From positions 1-8,293 of the forward strand of contig NKIE01000106.1 of the NCBI GenBank assembly GCA_002256055.1: 8,293 nucleotides of DNA. The letters are read 5' to 3'. Position 1 is the first letter of the stretch. Every line of letters begins with the position of its first letter. The notes under the pieces were generated by a model that had not been told where the DNA came from, searched no databases, and worked only from the letters and a program-made list of their open reading frames with translations. Position numbers and translations under genes: made by a program. The stretch comes from Pseudomonas sp. PGPPP3. GTDB lineage: Bacteria; Pseudomonadota; Gammaproteobacteria; Pseudomonadales; Pseudomonadaceae. This document shows, one piece after another, positions 1-6,857 of this stretch.

Positions 1-2
1 AG

Positions 3-1364
3 AAGTTGATGGCCCATCCGGCTACCCGCGATGTACTGACGTTCGCGGGGATGGACATCCTCTCCAACAGTAACCGCAGCAACGCGGCGGTGACCTTTGT
101 GCCGCTGAAGGACTGGAAGGAGCGCACCACGCCTGAGCTGGATGCGCGCAACCTGACCCGTACCTTTATGGGTATGGGCTTGTCCGAGCAAGACGGCGTG
201 GTGGCCTCGTTTAACCCACCACCGATCACCGGCATGAGTACCACGGGTGGCTTCGAGGCGTATCTGCAGAACCGTGCCGGTGCCAGCGTGCCGGAGATGG
301 CCGCCAAGGTGCAGGCGTTCCTCGCCGCCGCGGCCAAACGTCCGGAGCTGACTGGTCTGCAGACCACCTTCAGTGCCAATGTGCCGCAGTATTACGTCGA
401 CCTCGATCGCACCAAGGCGCGGGCCATGGGTGTGGCGGTGAACGATGTATTTACCGCGATGCAGTCGACCTTCGGCAGCTACTACGTCAACGACTTCAAC
501 CTCTACGGCCGTACCTGGAAGGTCAGCCTGCAGTCGGAGGCGGATTTCCGCCGTACGCCGCAGGATCTGGCCCAGGTTTATGTGCGCGCCAGCAGCGGTG
601 ACTTGGTGCCACTGTCGGCGCTGCTCAAGGTTGAGCGGATTCTCGGCCCGGAAACCTACGCGCGCTTCAACGTCTACCCGGCCGCCAAGATTCTTGGCGG
701 GCCGGCGCCGGGCTACAGTTCCGGTCAGGCGATTGCGGCGATCCAGGAAGTGGCAGACGAAGTGCTGGGTGACGATTACAGCATCGGCTGGGTCGGCTCG
801 GCCTATCAGGAACTGGCCAGCCAGGGTTCTGGCGGTACGGCCTTCCTGTTCGGCCTGATCATGGTGTTCCTAATTCTGGCCGCTCAGTACGAGCGCTGGA
901 CCTTGCCGGTGGCCGTGGTCACGGCGGTACCGTTTGCGGTGTTCGGCGCGATTCTGGCGGTATGGCTGCGCGGCACCCAGAACGACCTGTACTTCCAGGT
1001 GGGCCTGATTACCTTGATCGGTCTGGCGGCGAAGAACGCCATTCTGATCATCGAGTTCGCGGTGATGCTGCGTGAAGAAGGCAAGGGTATATACGAGTCG
1101 GCGCTGGAGGCGGCAAAGCTGCGCTTCCGTCCGATTGTGATGACCTCCCTGGCCTTTATTCTCGGCTGTGTGCCCCTGGCTATCAGCACCGGCGCCGGCT
1201 CGGCCAGTCGTCACTCGATCGGTACCGGGGTGATCGGCGGCATGCTCGCGGCCACTCTGCTGGCGACCTTTATGATCCCGATGTTCTACCTGCTGGTGGA
1301 GTCGTTTGGGGCCAAAATTGCCGGCATCGGTAAGGGTAAAGCCACGCCGCCCGCGGCTGACTAA
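3..1364 (+). CDS. RND (HAE1 family) multidrug efflux pump inner-membrane subunit, C-terminal part (5' end outside window)
   Basis: Inner-membrane proton/drug antiporter of the AcrB/MexB/MexF class, which in this family works with a periplasmic adaptor and an outer-membrane channel. The frame is open to the left edge, so only about 453 of the usual 1040-1050 residues are present; the first Met-like codon (TTG at 6) is internal. Numbering from that TTG, residues 1-270 match the second porter and docking domains ([41 protein letters not shown]). About five membrane helices follow between 276 and 432. The proton-relay Lys of helix 10 is present at 343 in [13 protein letters not shown] (AcrB Lys940), and an Arg matching AcrB Arg971 lies at 373 before [29 protein letters not shown] is the usual start of the last helical pair. 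No outer-membrane channel gene follows; an MFS exporter does. The subfamily (MexF-like or other) cannot be fixed from this part. Family assignment is very secure. Confidence 0.94.
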   Translation, partial: KLMAHPATRDVLTFAGMDILSNSNRSNAAVTFVPLKDWKERTTPELDARNLTRTFMGMGLSEQDGVVASFNPPPITGMSTTGGFEAYLQNRAGASVPEMAAKVQAFLAAAAKRPELTGLQTTFSANVPQYYVDLDRTKARAMGVAVNDVFTAMQSTFGSYYVNDFNLYGRTWKVSLQSEADFRRTPQDLAQVYVRASSGDLVPLSALLKVERILGPETYARFNVYPAAKILGGPAPGYSSGQAIAAIQEVADEVLGDDYSIGWVGSAYQELASQGSGGTAFLFGLIMVFLILAAQYERWTLPVAVVTAVPFAVFGAILAVWLRGTQNDLYFQVGLITLIGLAAKNAILIIEFAVMLREEGKGIYESALEAAKLRFRPIVMTSLAFILGCVPLAISTGAGSASRHSIGTGVIGGMLAATLLATFMIPMFYLLVESFGAKIAGIGKGKATPPAAD

Positions 1365-1369
1365 AATCG

Positions 1370-1386
1370 GGCAGGCTTCGCCTGCC
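1370..1386. repeat. Perfect 7-bp inverted repeat just after the RND stop
   Basis: GGCAGGC (1370-1376), loop TTC, then GCCTGCC (1380-1386), starting five bases after the RND stop codon. No T-run follows, so it is weak as an intrinsic terminator alone, although it could protect the 3' end of the RND mRNA. It shares the core CAGGC-loop-GCCTG with a second palindrome at 1436-1449. Confidence 0.6.
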
Positions 1387-1390
1387 GTCG

Positions 1391-1428
1391 CAGCGCCGCT
1401 ATCCGCAAGGGCAGCGGCGTTGTCATTT
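1391..1428 (+). terminator. Hairpin with GCAA tetraloop, probable terminator or 3' stabiliser of the RND transcript
   Basis: CGCCGCT (1394-1400) pairs with AGCGGCG (1413-1419). Bases 1391-1393 extend the stem to 1420-1422 through one G-T wobble. Inside, CC/GG closes a GCAA loop (1403-1410), a GNRA-type tetraloop. The sequence after the stem (TCATTTGT) is only modestly T-rich, so termination efficiency is uncertain. Its place about 30 bases after the RND stop fits an operon end. Confidence 0.5.
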
Positions 1429-1435
1429 GTGGCGT

Positions 1436-1449
1436 CAGGCTGAAGCCTG
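1436..1449. promoter_or_regulatory. Alternative hairpin CAGGC-TGAA-GCCTG that competes with the downstream terminator
   Basis: CAGGC (1436-1440) and GCCTG (1445-1449) form a 5-bp stem with loop TGAA. The right arm and loop use bases that form the left arm of the terminator stem at 1440-1446, so the two structures cannot coexist. This is the geometry of an anti-terminator/terminator pair. Whether it is used is unknown. The GGCTGAAGCC core also resembles REP-type palindromes of some pseudomonads, an alternative explanation. Confidence 0.35.
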
Positions 1450-1466
1450 CGTTGCTTCAGTTTTTT
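1440..1466 (+). terminator. Intrinsic terminator (7-bp stem plus T6) directly before the MFS start
   Basis: CTGAAGC (1440-1446) pairs perfectly with GCTTCAG (1454-1460) around a 7-base loop, followed at once by six T (1461-1466). This is the best Rho-independent signature in the window. The T-tract ends only 12 bases before the ATG of the MFS gene at 1479. It therefore either ends the RND transcript, leaving the MFS gene dependent on readthrough, or acts as an attenuator in the MFS leader. I find no convincing promoter between 1365 and 1440. Confidence 0.65.
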
Positions 1467-1478
1467 GAGTTGTCTGCC

Positions 1479-2693
1479 ATGAACTTACGTATTTTGCTGA
1501 TCCTGGGGGCGCTCAGTGCTTTCGGGCCGCTGGCCATCGATTTTTATCTGCCCAGCTTTCCAGCCCTGGCCCTGGCGTTTGCAACGGATGTCGAGCATGT
1601 GCAGCTGACGTTGGCGGCGTATTTCATTGGTTTGGCCGGTGGCCAGTTGCTCTACGGGCCTTTGGCCGATCGCTTTGGTCGGCGGCGGCCGCTGTTGCTG
1701 GGGGTGACGCTGTTCAGCCTGGCGTCGGTGGCCTGTGCCATGGCGACCAGTCTGGAATGGTTGCTGGTGGCACGCTTAGTACAGGCCCTTGGCGGTTGCG
1801 CTGGCATGGTCATCGGCCGGGCGGTGGTGCGAGATCTATGCGATCCGCTGGCCTCGGCCAAGGTGTTTTCCCAGTTGATGCTGGTCATGGGCCTGGCGCC
1901 GATTCTGGCGCCTTTGGGCGGCGGTTTGCTGCTGTCGTTGTTTGGCTGGCAGTCGATCTTTCTCTGCTTGACCCTGTTCAGTGCACTTTGCGGACTGGCG
2001 TTGGCATGGTGGCTGCCGGAAACACTAGCGTTGCACTCGGCGCCAGCGGCCCTGCGCGACGCGCCCAGGCAGTACCTGCGCCTGTTGCAAGACCGCCAGT
2101 TTGTCGGCCATGCCCTGACCGGCGGCTTGGTGATGGCCGGTATGTTTGCCTATATCGCCGGTTCGCCCTTTGTGTTTATTCAACTCTACGGGGTGCCGGC
2201 GGAGCATTACGGCTGGCTGTTTGGCAGCAATGCTGCGGGTTTCATTCTGCTTGCCCAGGTCAACTCGCGCCTGCTGGGTCATCATGGACCTGGGTATTGG
2301 TTGCGCCGGGTGGTCTGGCTATATCTGGCGGGGGGGATTTGCTTGCTCGGCATCAGCTTGCTGCAACCTCAGGCCTTGTGGCCGTTGCTGCTGCCGTTGT
2401 TTGTCACGGTGGCCAGCCTGGGCTGCATTTTGCCCAATGCGTCAGCCTGCGCGATGGCTGGGCAGGCGTCCCATGCGGGTAGCGCTTCCGCCTTGCTGGG
2501 GTTTATGCAGTTTACCCTGGCCGCATTGGCCTCAGCGCTGGTGGGGCTGCTGCACAATGGCACGGCCCATGGCGATGGTCATCTGTTTGTGCGGGGTGCT
2601 GGCGGTCGCCTGCGCGACCTACACGGCGCGAATCAGCAGCGCGCCGTAAGTGTGGCTCAGCCCGCGGCGCGCTGCTGTGCGCGAGGCAGTTGA
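1479..2693 (+). CDS. Bcr/CflA-family MFS drug exporter, apparently frameshifted near its 3' end
   Basis: Proton-driven drug exporter of the major facilitator superfamily (DHA1, Bcr/CflA type), an inner-membrane protein with 12 expected helices. ATG 1479 starts MNLRILLILGALSAFGPLAI, which leads straight into helix 1. A TTG at 1452 in the same frame lies inside the terminator hairpin and is less likely. The ribosome site is weak (TTGAG about 9 bases upstream). Visible motifs are DFYLPSFP (21-28), MFS motif A GPLADRFGRRRPL (60-72) and a motif C-like GLAPILAPLGG (138-148) in helix 5. Up to residue 362 (GLLHNGTA) the protein is typical; after that this frame gives an Arg/Gly-rich hydrophilic tail of about 42 residues ending at 2693. 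The expected helix 12 and a stop at 2649 lie in the frame one base later (2560 onward). The intended protein is thus probably about 390 residues, ending at 2649. It may be a sequencing error or a real inactivating shift. Confidence 0.86.
   Translation: MNLRILLILGALSAFGPLAIDFYLPSFPALALAFATDVEHVQLTLAAYFIGLAGGQLLYGPLADRFGRRRPLLLGVTLFSLASVACAMATSLEWLLVARLVQALGGCAGMVIGRAVVRDLCDPLASAKVFSQLMLVMGLAPILAPLGGGLLLSLFGWQSIFLCLTLFSALCGLALAWWLPETLALHSAPAALRDAPRQYLRLLQDRQFVGHALTGGLVMAGMFAYIAGSPFVFIQLYGVPAEHYGWLFGSNAAGFILLAQVNSRLLGHHGPGYWLRRVVWLYLAGGICLLGISLLQPQALWPLLLPLFVTVASLGCILPNASACAMAGQASHAGSASALLGFMQFTLAALASALVGLLHNGTAHGDGHLFVRGAGGRLRDLHGANQQRAVSVAQPAARCCARGS
2560..2649 (+). other. Out-of-frame C-terminal segment (helix 12) of the MFS exporter
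   Basis: Read from 2560 the codons give MARPMAMVICLCGVLAVACA and then nine residues ending in SSAP and TAA (2647-2649). This hydrophobic stretch looks like the last helix of Bcr/CflA proteins, where GLLH-DG-(2-3 residues)-PMA-hydrophobic is usual. The original frame must switch to this one between about 2562 and 2568. Stopping at 2649 leaves a clean 7-base gap to the convergent small gene, whereas the unshifted frame overlaps that gene by 37 bases. Confidence 0.7.
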
Positions 2694-2836
2694 TGCGGGG
2701 CACGCAGGCGTGATTCGAGAGTGGCGACGAAGGCGCGCGCCTCACTTTCGGTGCGAAAGCTCACGGCATGTTTATCCAGACGAACCTGCCAGCAATTGCC
2801 ATTGGCCACGGTTTGCGGGCGGATGAGAATGTTCAT
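2657..2836 (-). CDS. Small conserved protein of unknown function, 59 residues
   Basis: Starts at ATG 2836-2834 (MNILIRPQTVANGNCWQVRL) and stops at TGA 2659-2657. The start is set by an excellent ribosome site, AAGGAGG at 2848-2842, five bases from the ATG; a longer in-frame extension to 2905 has no such site and would begin inside the upstream gene's stop region. The body reads as a small alpha/beta unit: an N-terminal strand, NCWQVRLDKHAVSF, then the helix ESEARAFVATLESRL, with a basic, Gln-rich tail. There is no signal peptide or membrane segment, so it is probably cytoplasmic. I associate such short proteins with pseudomonads, and the layout is faintly like DUF2188-type proteins, but I cannot name a function. 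It lies 65 bases downstream of the c-di-GMP gene on the same strand and converges with the MFS gene. It could be co-transcribed with the former or use its own promoter. Confidence 0.75.
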   Translation of the reverse strand: MNILIRPQTVANGNCWQVRLDKHAVSFRTESEARAFVATLESRLRAPHQLPRAQQRAAG

Positions 2837-2841
2837 GAAAG

Positions 2842-2848
2842 CCTCCTT
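2842..2848 (-). promoter_or_regulatory. Strong ribosome binding site of the small protein gene
   Basis: On the minus strand AAGGAGG occurs five bases before ATG 2836. It is a near-complete anti-16S match and decides the start of the 59-residue protein against the longer open frame. Confidence 0.8.
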
Positions 2849-2864
2849 CTGGCGATGAGTCCCC

Positions 2865-2870
2865 AGTCTA
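2865..2870 (-). promoter_or_regulatory. Possible -10 element (TAGACT) for the small protein gene
   Basis: TAGACT lies on the minus strand 28 bases before the ATG and would give a leader of about 20 bases that includes the ribosome site. No good -35 box stands 16-18 bases upstream (ATAAAT or CATAAA). A perfect TTGACA at 2905-2900 is too far away, with 29 bases between. The same 9-mer ACTAGACTG also lies upstream of the c-di-GMP gene. Weak call. Confidence 0.25.
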
Positions 2871-2901
2871 GTCCGCCTGTGTTTAAGATTTATGATTTGT
2901 G

Positions 2902-5900
2902 TCAACCAACCGCCTGGCGGTCACCGGCCAGCCAGTCATGCAGTTGTTCGATGCTCAGCGGCCGGCTGAACAAATAGCCCTGACACTGTTCGCAGGCCAG
3001 TTGACTGAGTGCCTGATGCTGCTCGGCGGTTTCCACGCCTTCGGCAATCACAGTCAGGTTGAGCGTACGGGCAAGGGCGATGATGGTGGCGACGATTTCC
3101 AGGTTGCTTTGGTCCTTGGGCACACCACGCATAAAGCTTTGATCGATTTTCAGCTTGTCCAGGGGAAAACGCCGCAGGTACGCCAGGGACGAATAGCCGG
3201 TCCCGAAGTCATCCACGGCCAGGCGCAGGCCAAGGCTTTTCAACGCGCTAAGGGTGGCCTGGGTTTGAGCCACGTCATCCATCAACGCCCCTTCGGTAAT
3301 TTCCAGCTCCAGGCAGGCGGCGGGCAGGCCGCTGTCATTCAGCGCGTCGCGGACCTGTTTGAGCAGGTCGGTTTGGCGGAACTGTCGCGGCGACAGGTTG
3401 ACCGCCAGGGTTTCCAGGGCAAAGCCCTGGCTGCGCAGTGCCTGGGCCTGGCGGCAGGCTTCGCGCAGTACCCACGTGCCGATGGGCACGATCAGCCCGG
3501 TGTCTTCGGCCAGGGGGATGAAGTCGGCAGGGGAGATCATCCCTTGCGGGCTGTTCCAGCGCACCAGGGCTTCGACGCCCAGCGGCCTGCCGGTGAGGGT
3601 GTCCACCAGCGGTTGATAGTGGAGGATGAACTCGCCGCGTTTGATCGCTTGGCGTAGCTGGCTCTCCAGGGTCAGACGGTTGTGAGCCCGATCGGTCAGG
3701 GCTTTGGTGTAGAAACGGTAGGTGTTGCGGCCTTCGGCTTTGGCTTGATAGAGCGCGGCATCGGCATTGCGAATCAGCTCGTCGCTGCTCTGCCCGTCGT
3801 CCGGGTAGAAGCTGATGCCGATGCTGGCACCCAGGTAGGCCTCACGCTGATGGCCCAGAGGCAAGGGGCGCTCGAACAGTTTCAGCAAGGCCTGGGCGGT
3901 GTGAGCGGCTTCGTCGGGGCTTTTCAGGTTTTCCAGAATGACCAAGAACTCATCGCCACCCAGGCGCGCCAAGGTGTCTTCGTTGCGCAGGCGTTGTTGC
4001 AGGCGCCGCGCCACGGTCACCAGCAGTTCGTCGCCGACGGCGTGGCCGAGGCCGTCGTTGATGGTCTTGAAGTGGTCGAGGTCGATAAACAGCACGGCGA
4101 CCTGCTCCTGATGACGCTGGGCGTGCTGCAGGGCATGGTTCAGACGCTCGTGGGCAAATAGGCGATTGGGGAGGTCGGTTAACGGATCGTAATGGGCCAG
4201 GTGCGCCAGGCGCTGTTGGCTGTCCTTGAACTGGCTGAGGTCGGTGAAGGCCAGCACGTACTGAGCTTGCAACGGATCGCAGTCAGCCACCCGACTGGCG
4301 TTCAGCCACAGCGGGCAGAGTGAGCCGTCGGTGCGACGGGCGTTCAGCTCACCGGCCCAGTTGCCCTGGTTTTTCAAGCCGCGCCAGATACTGCGGTAGC
4401 GGCTACGTTCTTGGGGCGAGGCATACAGCAGGGGCAGGTAGGTGCCGAGCACTGCGCTGGCGTCTTGTCCGGTGATTTCGCTGTAGGCCGGATTGCTGGC
4501 GAGAATGCGATGCCGTGCATCGACCACCACCACAGCTTCGCGGGTGCTTTCAAATACCGTGGCGGCCTGGCGCAAGGCCTGTTCATGCTGTTTGCGCAGG
4601 CTGATGTCTTCAACCACCGAGATGAAGTAGTGCGGTGTGCCGTTGCTGTGGCGGATCAGGGTGACCTGCAGATTGGCCCACAATTGGCTGTGGTCGGCAC
4701 GGAAATAGCGTTTTTCCATGCGGTAGCTGCTGATTTCACCGCTTAACAGTTGCTGCATCTGCTCCAGGTCGTGGGGCAGGTCGTCGGGGTGGGTGTAGGT
4801 CTTGATAGATTGCCCCAGCAGCTGTTCCTGGCTGCTGCCGAGTATGTTGCAGATATGGCTGTTGACCAGCAGAAAACGGCCCTCTGGGGATACATGGGCG
4901 ATACCGATGGCAGCCTGTTCGAAGGTGGCGCGAAAGCGCTCTTCGCTGTGCTGGCGCGCACTTTCGCGCTGTTGTTGCTGCACGGCGAGGCCGGCCAAAC
5001 GGGTGAATTCGGTGACTAGGGCAATGTCGTCGTCAGTGGGCAGCTTTACCGTGCGGTAGTAGATGCCGAAGGTGCCCAGAACTTCGCCGCTGTCGTTTTT
5101 GAATGGCAAGGACCAGCAGGCGCGTAGGTCGGCAGCGTTGGTTTGCTGTTGCAACGCTTGCCAGTTGGGGTGGCTTTGCAGGTCTTCGACAATCATCAGT
5201 TCGCCGCTTGCTGCGGCCTGGCCGCAGGAACCGTTGCCGAGCGCGATGCCAACCCCGTCGATGGCACGGGTGAACTCAACGGGCAGAGTGGGCGCGGCAA
5301 CCACATACAGGTGCTTATCTGGGTGGGCGCGCATGATCGACACCTGCATGTCTGGGCTGAGCGCTTGCAGGCGGCTGGCGATACCACTGAGGGTGTCGGC
5401 CAGCGGGCAATGGGCGAGCAGTTGGTCAAGCACGGCATTGCGCGCCTGTTGCAGCTCCTGGTTCTGATGCTGGGCATGGATGTCGTTGAGGCTGCCTTGC
5501 AGACCGTAACCCGGCAAGTCGCCACTGCTGAGGTGCAGTTCGACCCAACGGCTGGTGCCGTCGGCGCAGCGCAAACGGCACTCGCCGGCCCAGCAGGCTA
5601 GCCGTCCGGCCAGAATAGCGGCGGCCTGTTGGCTGATCAGGCGGGAATCATCGTCATGCAGGTACTGGCTGAGGGGGTTGCCTAGGCTTAGGCGTTCAGC
5701 ATGGCCGCTGATAATGGCCCAGGCCGGGTTGAGGAAGGTCAGGCGTTGCTGGGCATCGCAGAGAAAGATCGCTTCGTCGAGTTGATTGACCAATTGCCGG
5801 TAGCGCGCCTCGCTGCTTTGTAGGGCAAGGTGGGAAGCCTTTTGCTCGGTCAGGTCGATATCAACGCAATACAGTTCTGCCTGCTCGCGGGCGTTGTGAA

Positions 5901-6798
5901 TCAGCAGATGGCTAGAGTACACCCAGACGCGAGCGCCGCCCTTGCGTTGCAGTTGCAGTTCGGCCGCCGGAATGGGCGCGCCGCCAGTCAACATGCGCTG
6001 CACGTCGTTGATTACCTGCTGGCGCATGGGCGGCGGGATGATCAGCTCTTCCAGGGTCTTGCCCATGGCTTCATGGGTGGAATAGCCATACAGCTGGGTG
6101 CTGGCTTGGTTCCAGTAGATCACCCGGTGTTGGTGGTCATAGCCCTGTACGGCTATTCGCGGGGTCTGCTCGAATAACTGGCGCAGGCGCTGCTCACTCT
6201 CGCGCAGGGCCTCCTCGTCGTGCTTTTGGCTGCTGATGTCCTGAATAGTGCCGCTGAGCCTGCCCTGCTCATCGGCCTCGCCCCGCAATAGCAACCATGT
6301 GGGAGGCAGGAGGTTGTGCTGGCTGCGCCGCAGCTGAATAAACAGCGACTCGGTGCCATTGAGAAAGCCTTCTAGCGCGCGTTGTGCGGCCGAACGATCG
6401 GCCGGATTCAGCCAGCTCAGAAACTGCTCCAGGCTGCTCCGTGAGCCGCTTGGCTGGTTCAGCAGGCGCAAGGCCTGAGCTGACCAGCTGAACCCTCCAT
6501 CCGTATATTCCCAACTCCCCAGGCTGGCATTGCGCTGCGCTTGTTGCAGCAGGCGGCTGCTGTGGTGCAGCGAGCCAGAGAGCTGGCTGCGTACAAGTTG
6601 GTCGCGATAACTAAAGGTGAAAATCAGCAGGGTACTGAGCACCACAAAGGCCATGCCCTTGTAGGTTTGTAAGAGGTTCAGGTGTTCGCTGTCGAGGTTA
6701 AGGCTGAGCAGCAGGCCATCGCTGAGAAAGATCCAGGCCGAGCTGAATAACAGATAGAAGCCGGCCAGCCGCACGGGCTTGAACAAGTCGGGTCGCAT
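2902..6798 (-). CDS. Membrane-anchored PAS/GAF sensor with GGDEF and EAL domains (predicted dual diguanylate cyclase / c-di-GMP phosphodiesterase)
   Basis: Protein of 1298 residues predicted to make c-di-GMP from GTP (GGDEF) and to break it down (EAL), with several sensor inputs. Order: helix about 12-32, short periplasmic loop, helix about 47-64, then cytoplasmic PAS-like domains at about 90-190, 200-320 and 328-442; GAF at about 460-608 (GNGSCGQAAASGE, LRACWS); PAS at about 618-738 and 743-858; GGDEF 862-1030; EAL 1040-1290. The cyclase has YDPLTDLPNR, metal ligand Asp906 (FIDLDHFK), RLGGDEF with GGDEF at 947-951, and an inhibitory I-site RNED at 938-941, five residues before. The phosphodiesterase has EALVR (1076-1080), NLSPRQF (1134), LEITEG (1165), DDFGTGYSSL (1196), KIDQSF (1217) and EGVET (1253), so no key residue is obviously missing. 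The start at ATG 6798 has a G-rich site GGGGG (6808-6804) and leads directly into helix 1. Which activity dominates, and the ligands, cannot be told. Confidence 0.97.
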   Translation of the reverse strand: MRPDLFKPVRLAGFYLLFSSAWIFLSDGLLLSLNLDSEHLNLLQTYKGMAFVVLSTLLIFTFSYRDQLVRSQLSGSLHHSSRLLQQAQRNASLGSWEYTDGGFSWSAQALRLLNQPSGSRSSLEQFLSWLNPADRSAAQRALEGFLNGTESLFIQLRRSQHNLLPPTWLLLRGEADEQGRLSGTIQDISSQKHDEEALRESEQRLRQLFEQTPRIAVQGYDHQHRVIYWNQASTQLYGYSTHEAMGKTLEELIIPPPMRQQVINDVQRMLTGGAPIPAAELQLQRKGGARVWVYSSHLLIHNAREQAELYCVDIDLTEQKASHLALQSSEARYRQLVNQLDEAIFLCDAQQRLTFLNPAWAIISGHAERLSLGNPLSQYLHDDDSRLISQQAAAILAGRLACWAGECRLRCADGTSRWVELHLSSGDLPGYGLQGSLNDIHAQHQNQELQQARNAVLDQLLAHCPLADTLSGIASRLQALSPDMQVSIMRAHPDKHLYVVAAPTLPVEFTRAIDGVGIALGNGSCGQAAASGELMIVEDLQSHPNWQALQQQTNAADLRACWSLPFKNDSGEVLGTFGIYYRTVKLPTDDDIALVTEFTRLAGLAVQQQQRESARQHSEERFRATFEQAAIGIAHVSPEGRFLLVNSHICNILGSSQEQLLGQSIKTYTHPDDLPHDLEQMQQLLSGEISSYRMEKRYFRADHSQLWANLQVTLIRHSNGTPHYFISVVEDISLRKQHEQALRQAATVFESTREAVVVVDARHRILASNPAYSEITGQDASAVLGTYLPLLYASPQERSRYRSIWRGLKNQGNWAGELNARRTDGSLCPLWLNASRVADCDPLQAQYVLAFTDLSQFKDSQQRLAHLAHYDPLTDLPNRLFAHERLNHALQHAQRHQEQVAVLFIDLDHFKTINDGLGHAVGDELLVTVARRLQQRLRNEDTLARLGGDEFLVILENLKSPDEAAHTAQALLKLFERPLPLGHQREAYLGASIGISFYPDDGQSSDELIRNADAALYQAKAEGRNTYRFYTKALTDRAHNRLTLESQLRQAIKRGEFILHYQPLVDTLTGRPLGVEALVRWNSPQGMISPADFIPLAEDTGLIVPIGTWVLREACRQAQALRSQGFALETLAVNLSPRQFRQTDLLKQVRDALNDSGLPAACLELEITEGALMDDVAQTQATLSALKSLGLRLAVDDFGTGYSSLAYLRRFPLDKLKIDQSFMRGVPKDQSNLEIVATIIALARTLNLTVIAEGVETAEQHQALSQLACEQCQGYLFSRPLSIEQLHDWLAGDRQAVG

Positions 6799-6821
6799 CC
6801 TTACCCCCGGATCATGTTGAG

Positions 6822-6828
6822 GATATAA
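6822..6828 (-). promoter_or_regulatory. TATA-like box before the c-di-GMP gene
   Basis: The minus strand reads TTATATC at 6828-6822, about 25 bases before ATG 6798, the most AT-rich spot in the intergenic region. The sequence 17 bases upstream is CCCCTG, inside the inverted repeat, so there is no matching -35. An alternative pair further up is CAGACA (6898-6893), a 16-base spacer and TAGACT (6876-6871), each matching four of six consensus bases; that would place the inverted repeat in the mRNA leader. Low confidence for either. Confidence 0.2.
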
Positions 6829-6834
6829 GGCGGT

Positions 6835-6857
6835 GCCAAGCCCCGCAGGGGCTTGGC
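6835..6857 (-). terminator. Perfect 10-bp inverted repeat with a 3-base loop, probable terminator of the TAXI gene
   Basis: GCCAAGCCCC (6835-6844), GCA, GGGGCTTGGC (6848-6857), every pair matched. It lies 88 bases downstream of the TAXI stop and 36 bases upstream of the c-di-GMP start, both on the minus strand. The AAGCCCC/GGGGCTT core is common in intrinsic terminators of pseudomonads, but here no T-run follows on either strand. Termination may therefore be weak, or the element may be an operator or leader hairpin. It suggests the two genes are not one simple operon. Confidence 0.5.

Noticed and set aside
870..1214. Minus-strand frame of 114 codons inside the RND gene
   Set aside because: It is antisense to conserved RND helices including the proton-relay Lys segment; no independent support.
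1757..2482. Open frame of 241 codons on the plus strand inside the MFS gene
   Set aside because: It is a shifted frame across a region where the MFS frame has clear helices and motifs; the product resembles no protein I know.
2837..2905. N-terminal extension of the small protein up to 2905
   Set aside because: The extension overlaps the stop of the c-di-GMP gene and lacks a ribosome site, while ATG 2836 has a near-perfect one.
2900..2905. Perfect -35-like TTGACA on the minus strand overlapping the c-di-GMP gene stop codon
   Set aside because: At 16-18 bases downstream the sequence is AACACA or similar, with no usable -10, and TAGACT is 29 bases away.
2899..3657. Open frame of 252 codons on the plus strand, antisense to the EAL-coding region
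   Set aside because: It is the mirror of a strongly supported EAL domain, has Gln/Gly/Ala-rich composition typical of antisense frames in GC-rich DNA, and shows no domain or convincing ribosome site.
6801..6815. Four-codon frame ATG ATC CGG GGG TAA ending two bases before the c-di-GMP start
   Set aside because: It has no ribosome site of its own, and its G-run is better explained as the ribosome site of the main gene; probably chance.
6823..6839. Sigma-54-like TGGCAC on the minus strand before the c-di-GMP gene
   Set aside because: The -24 half looks right, but at the -12 position the sequence is TTATA rather than TTGC; the conserved GC is missing, and TGGCAC partly belongs to the inverted repeat.
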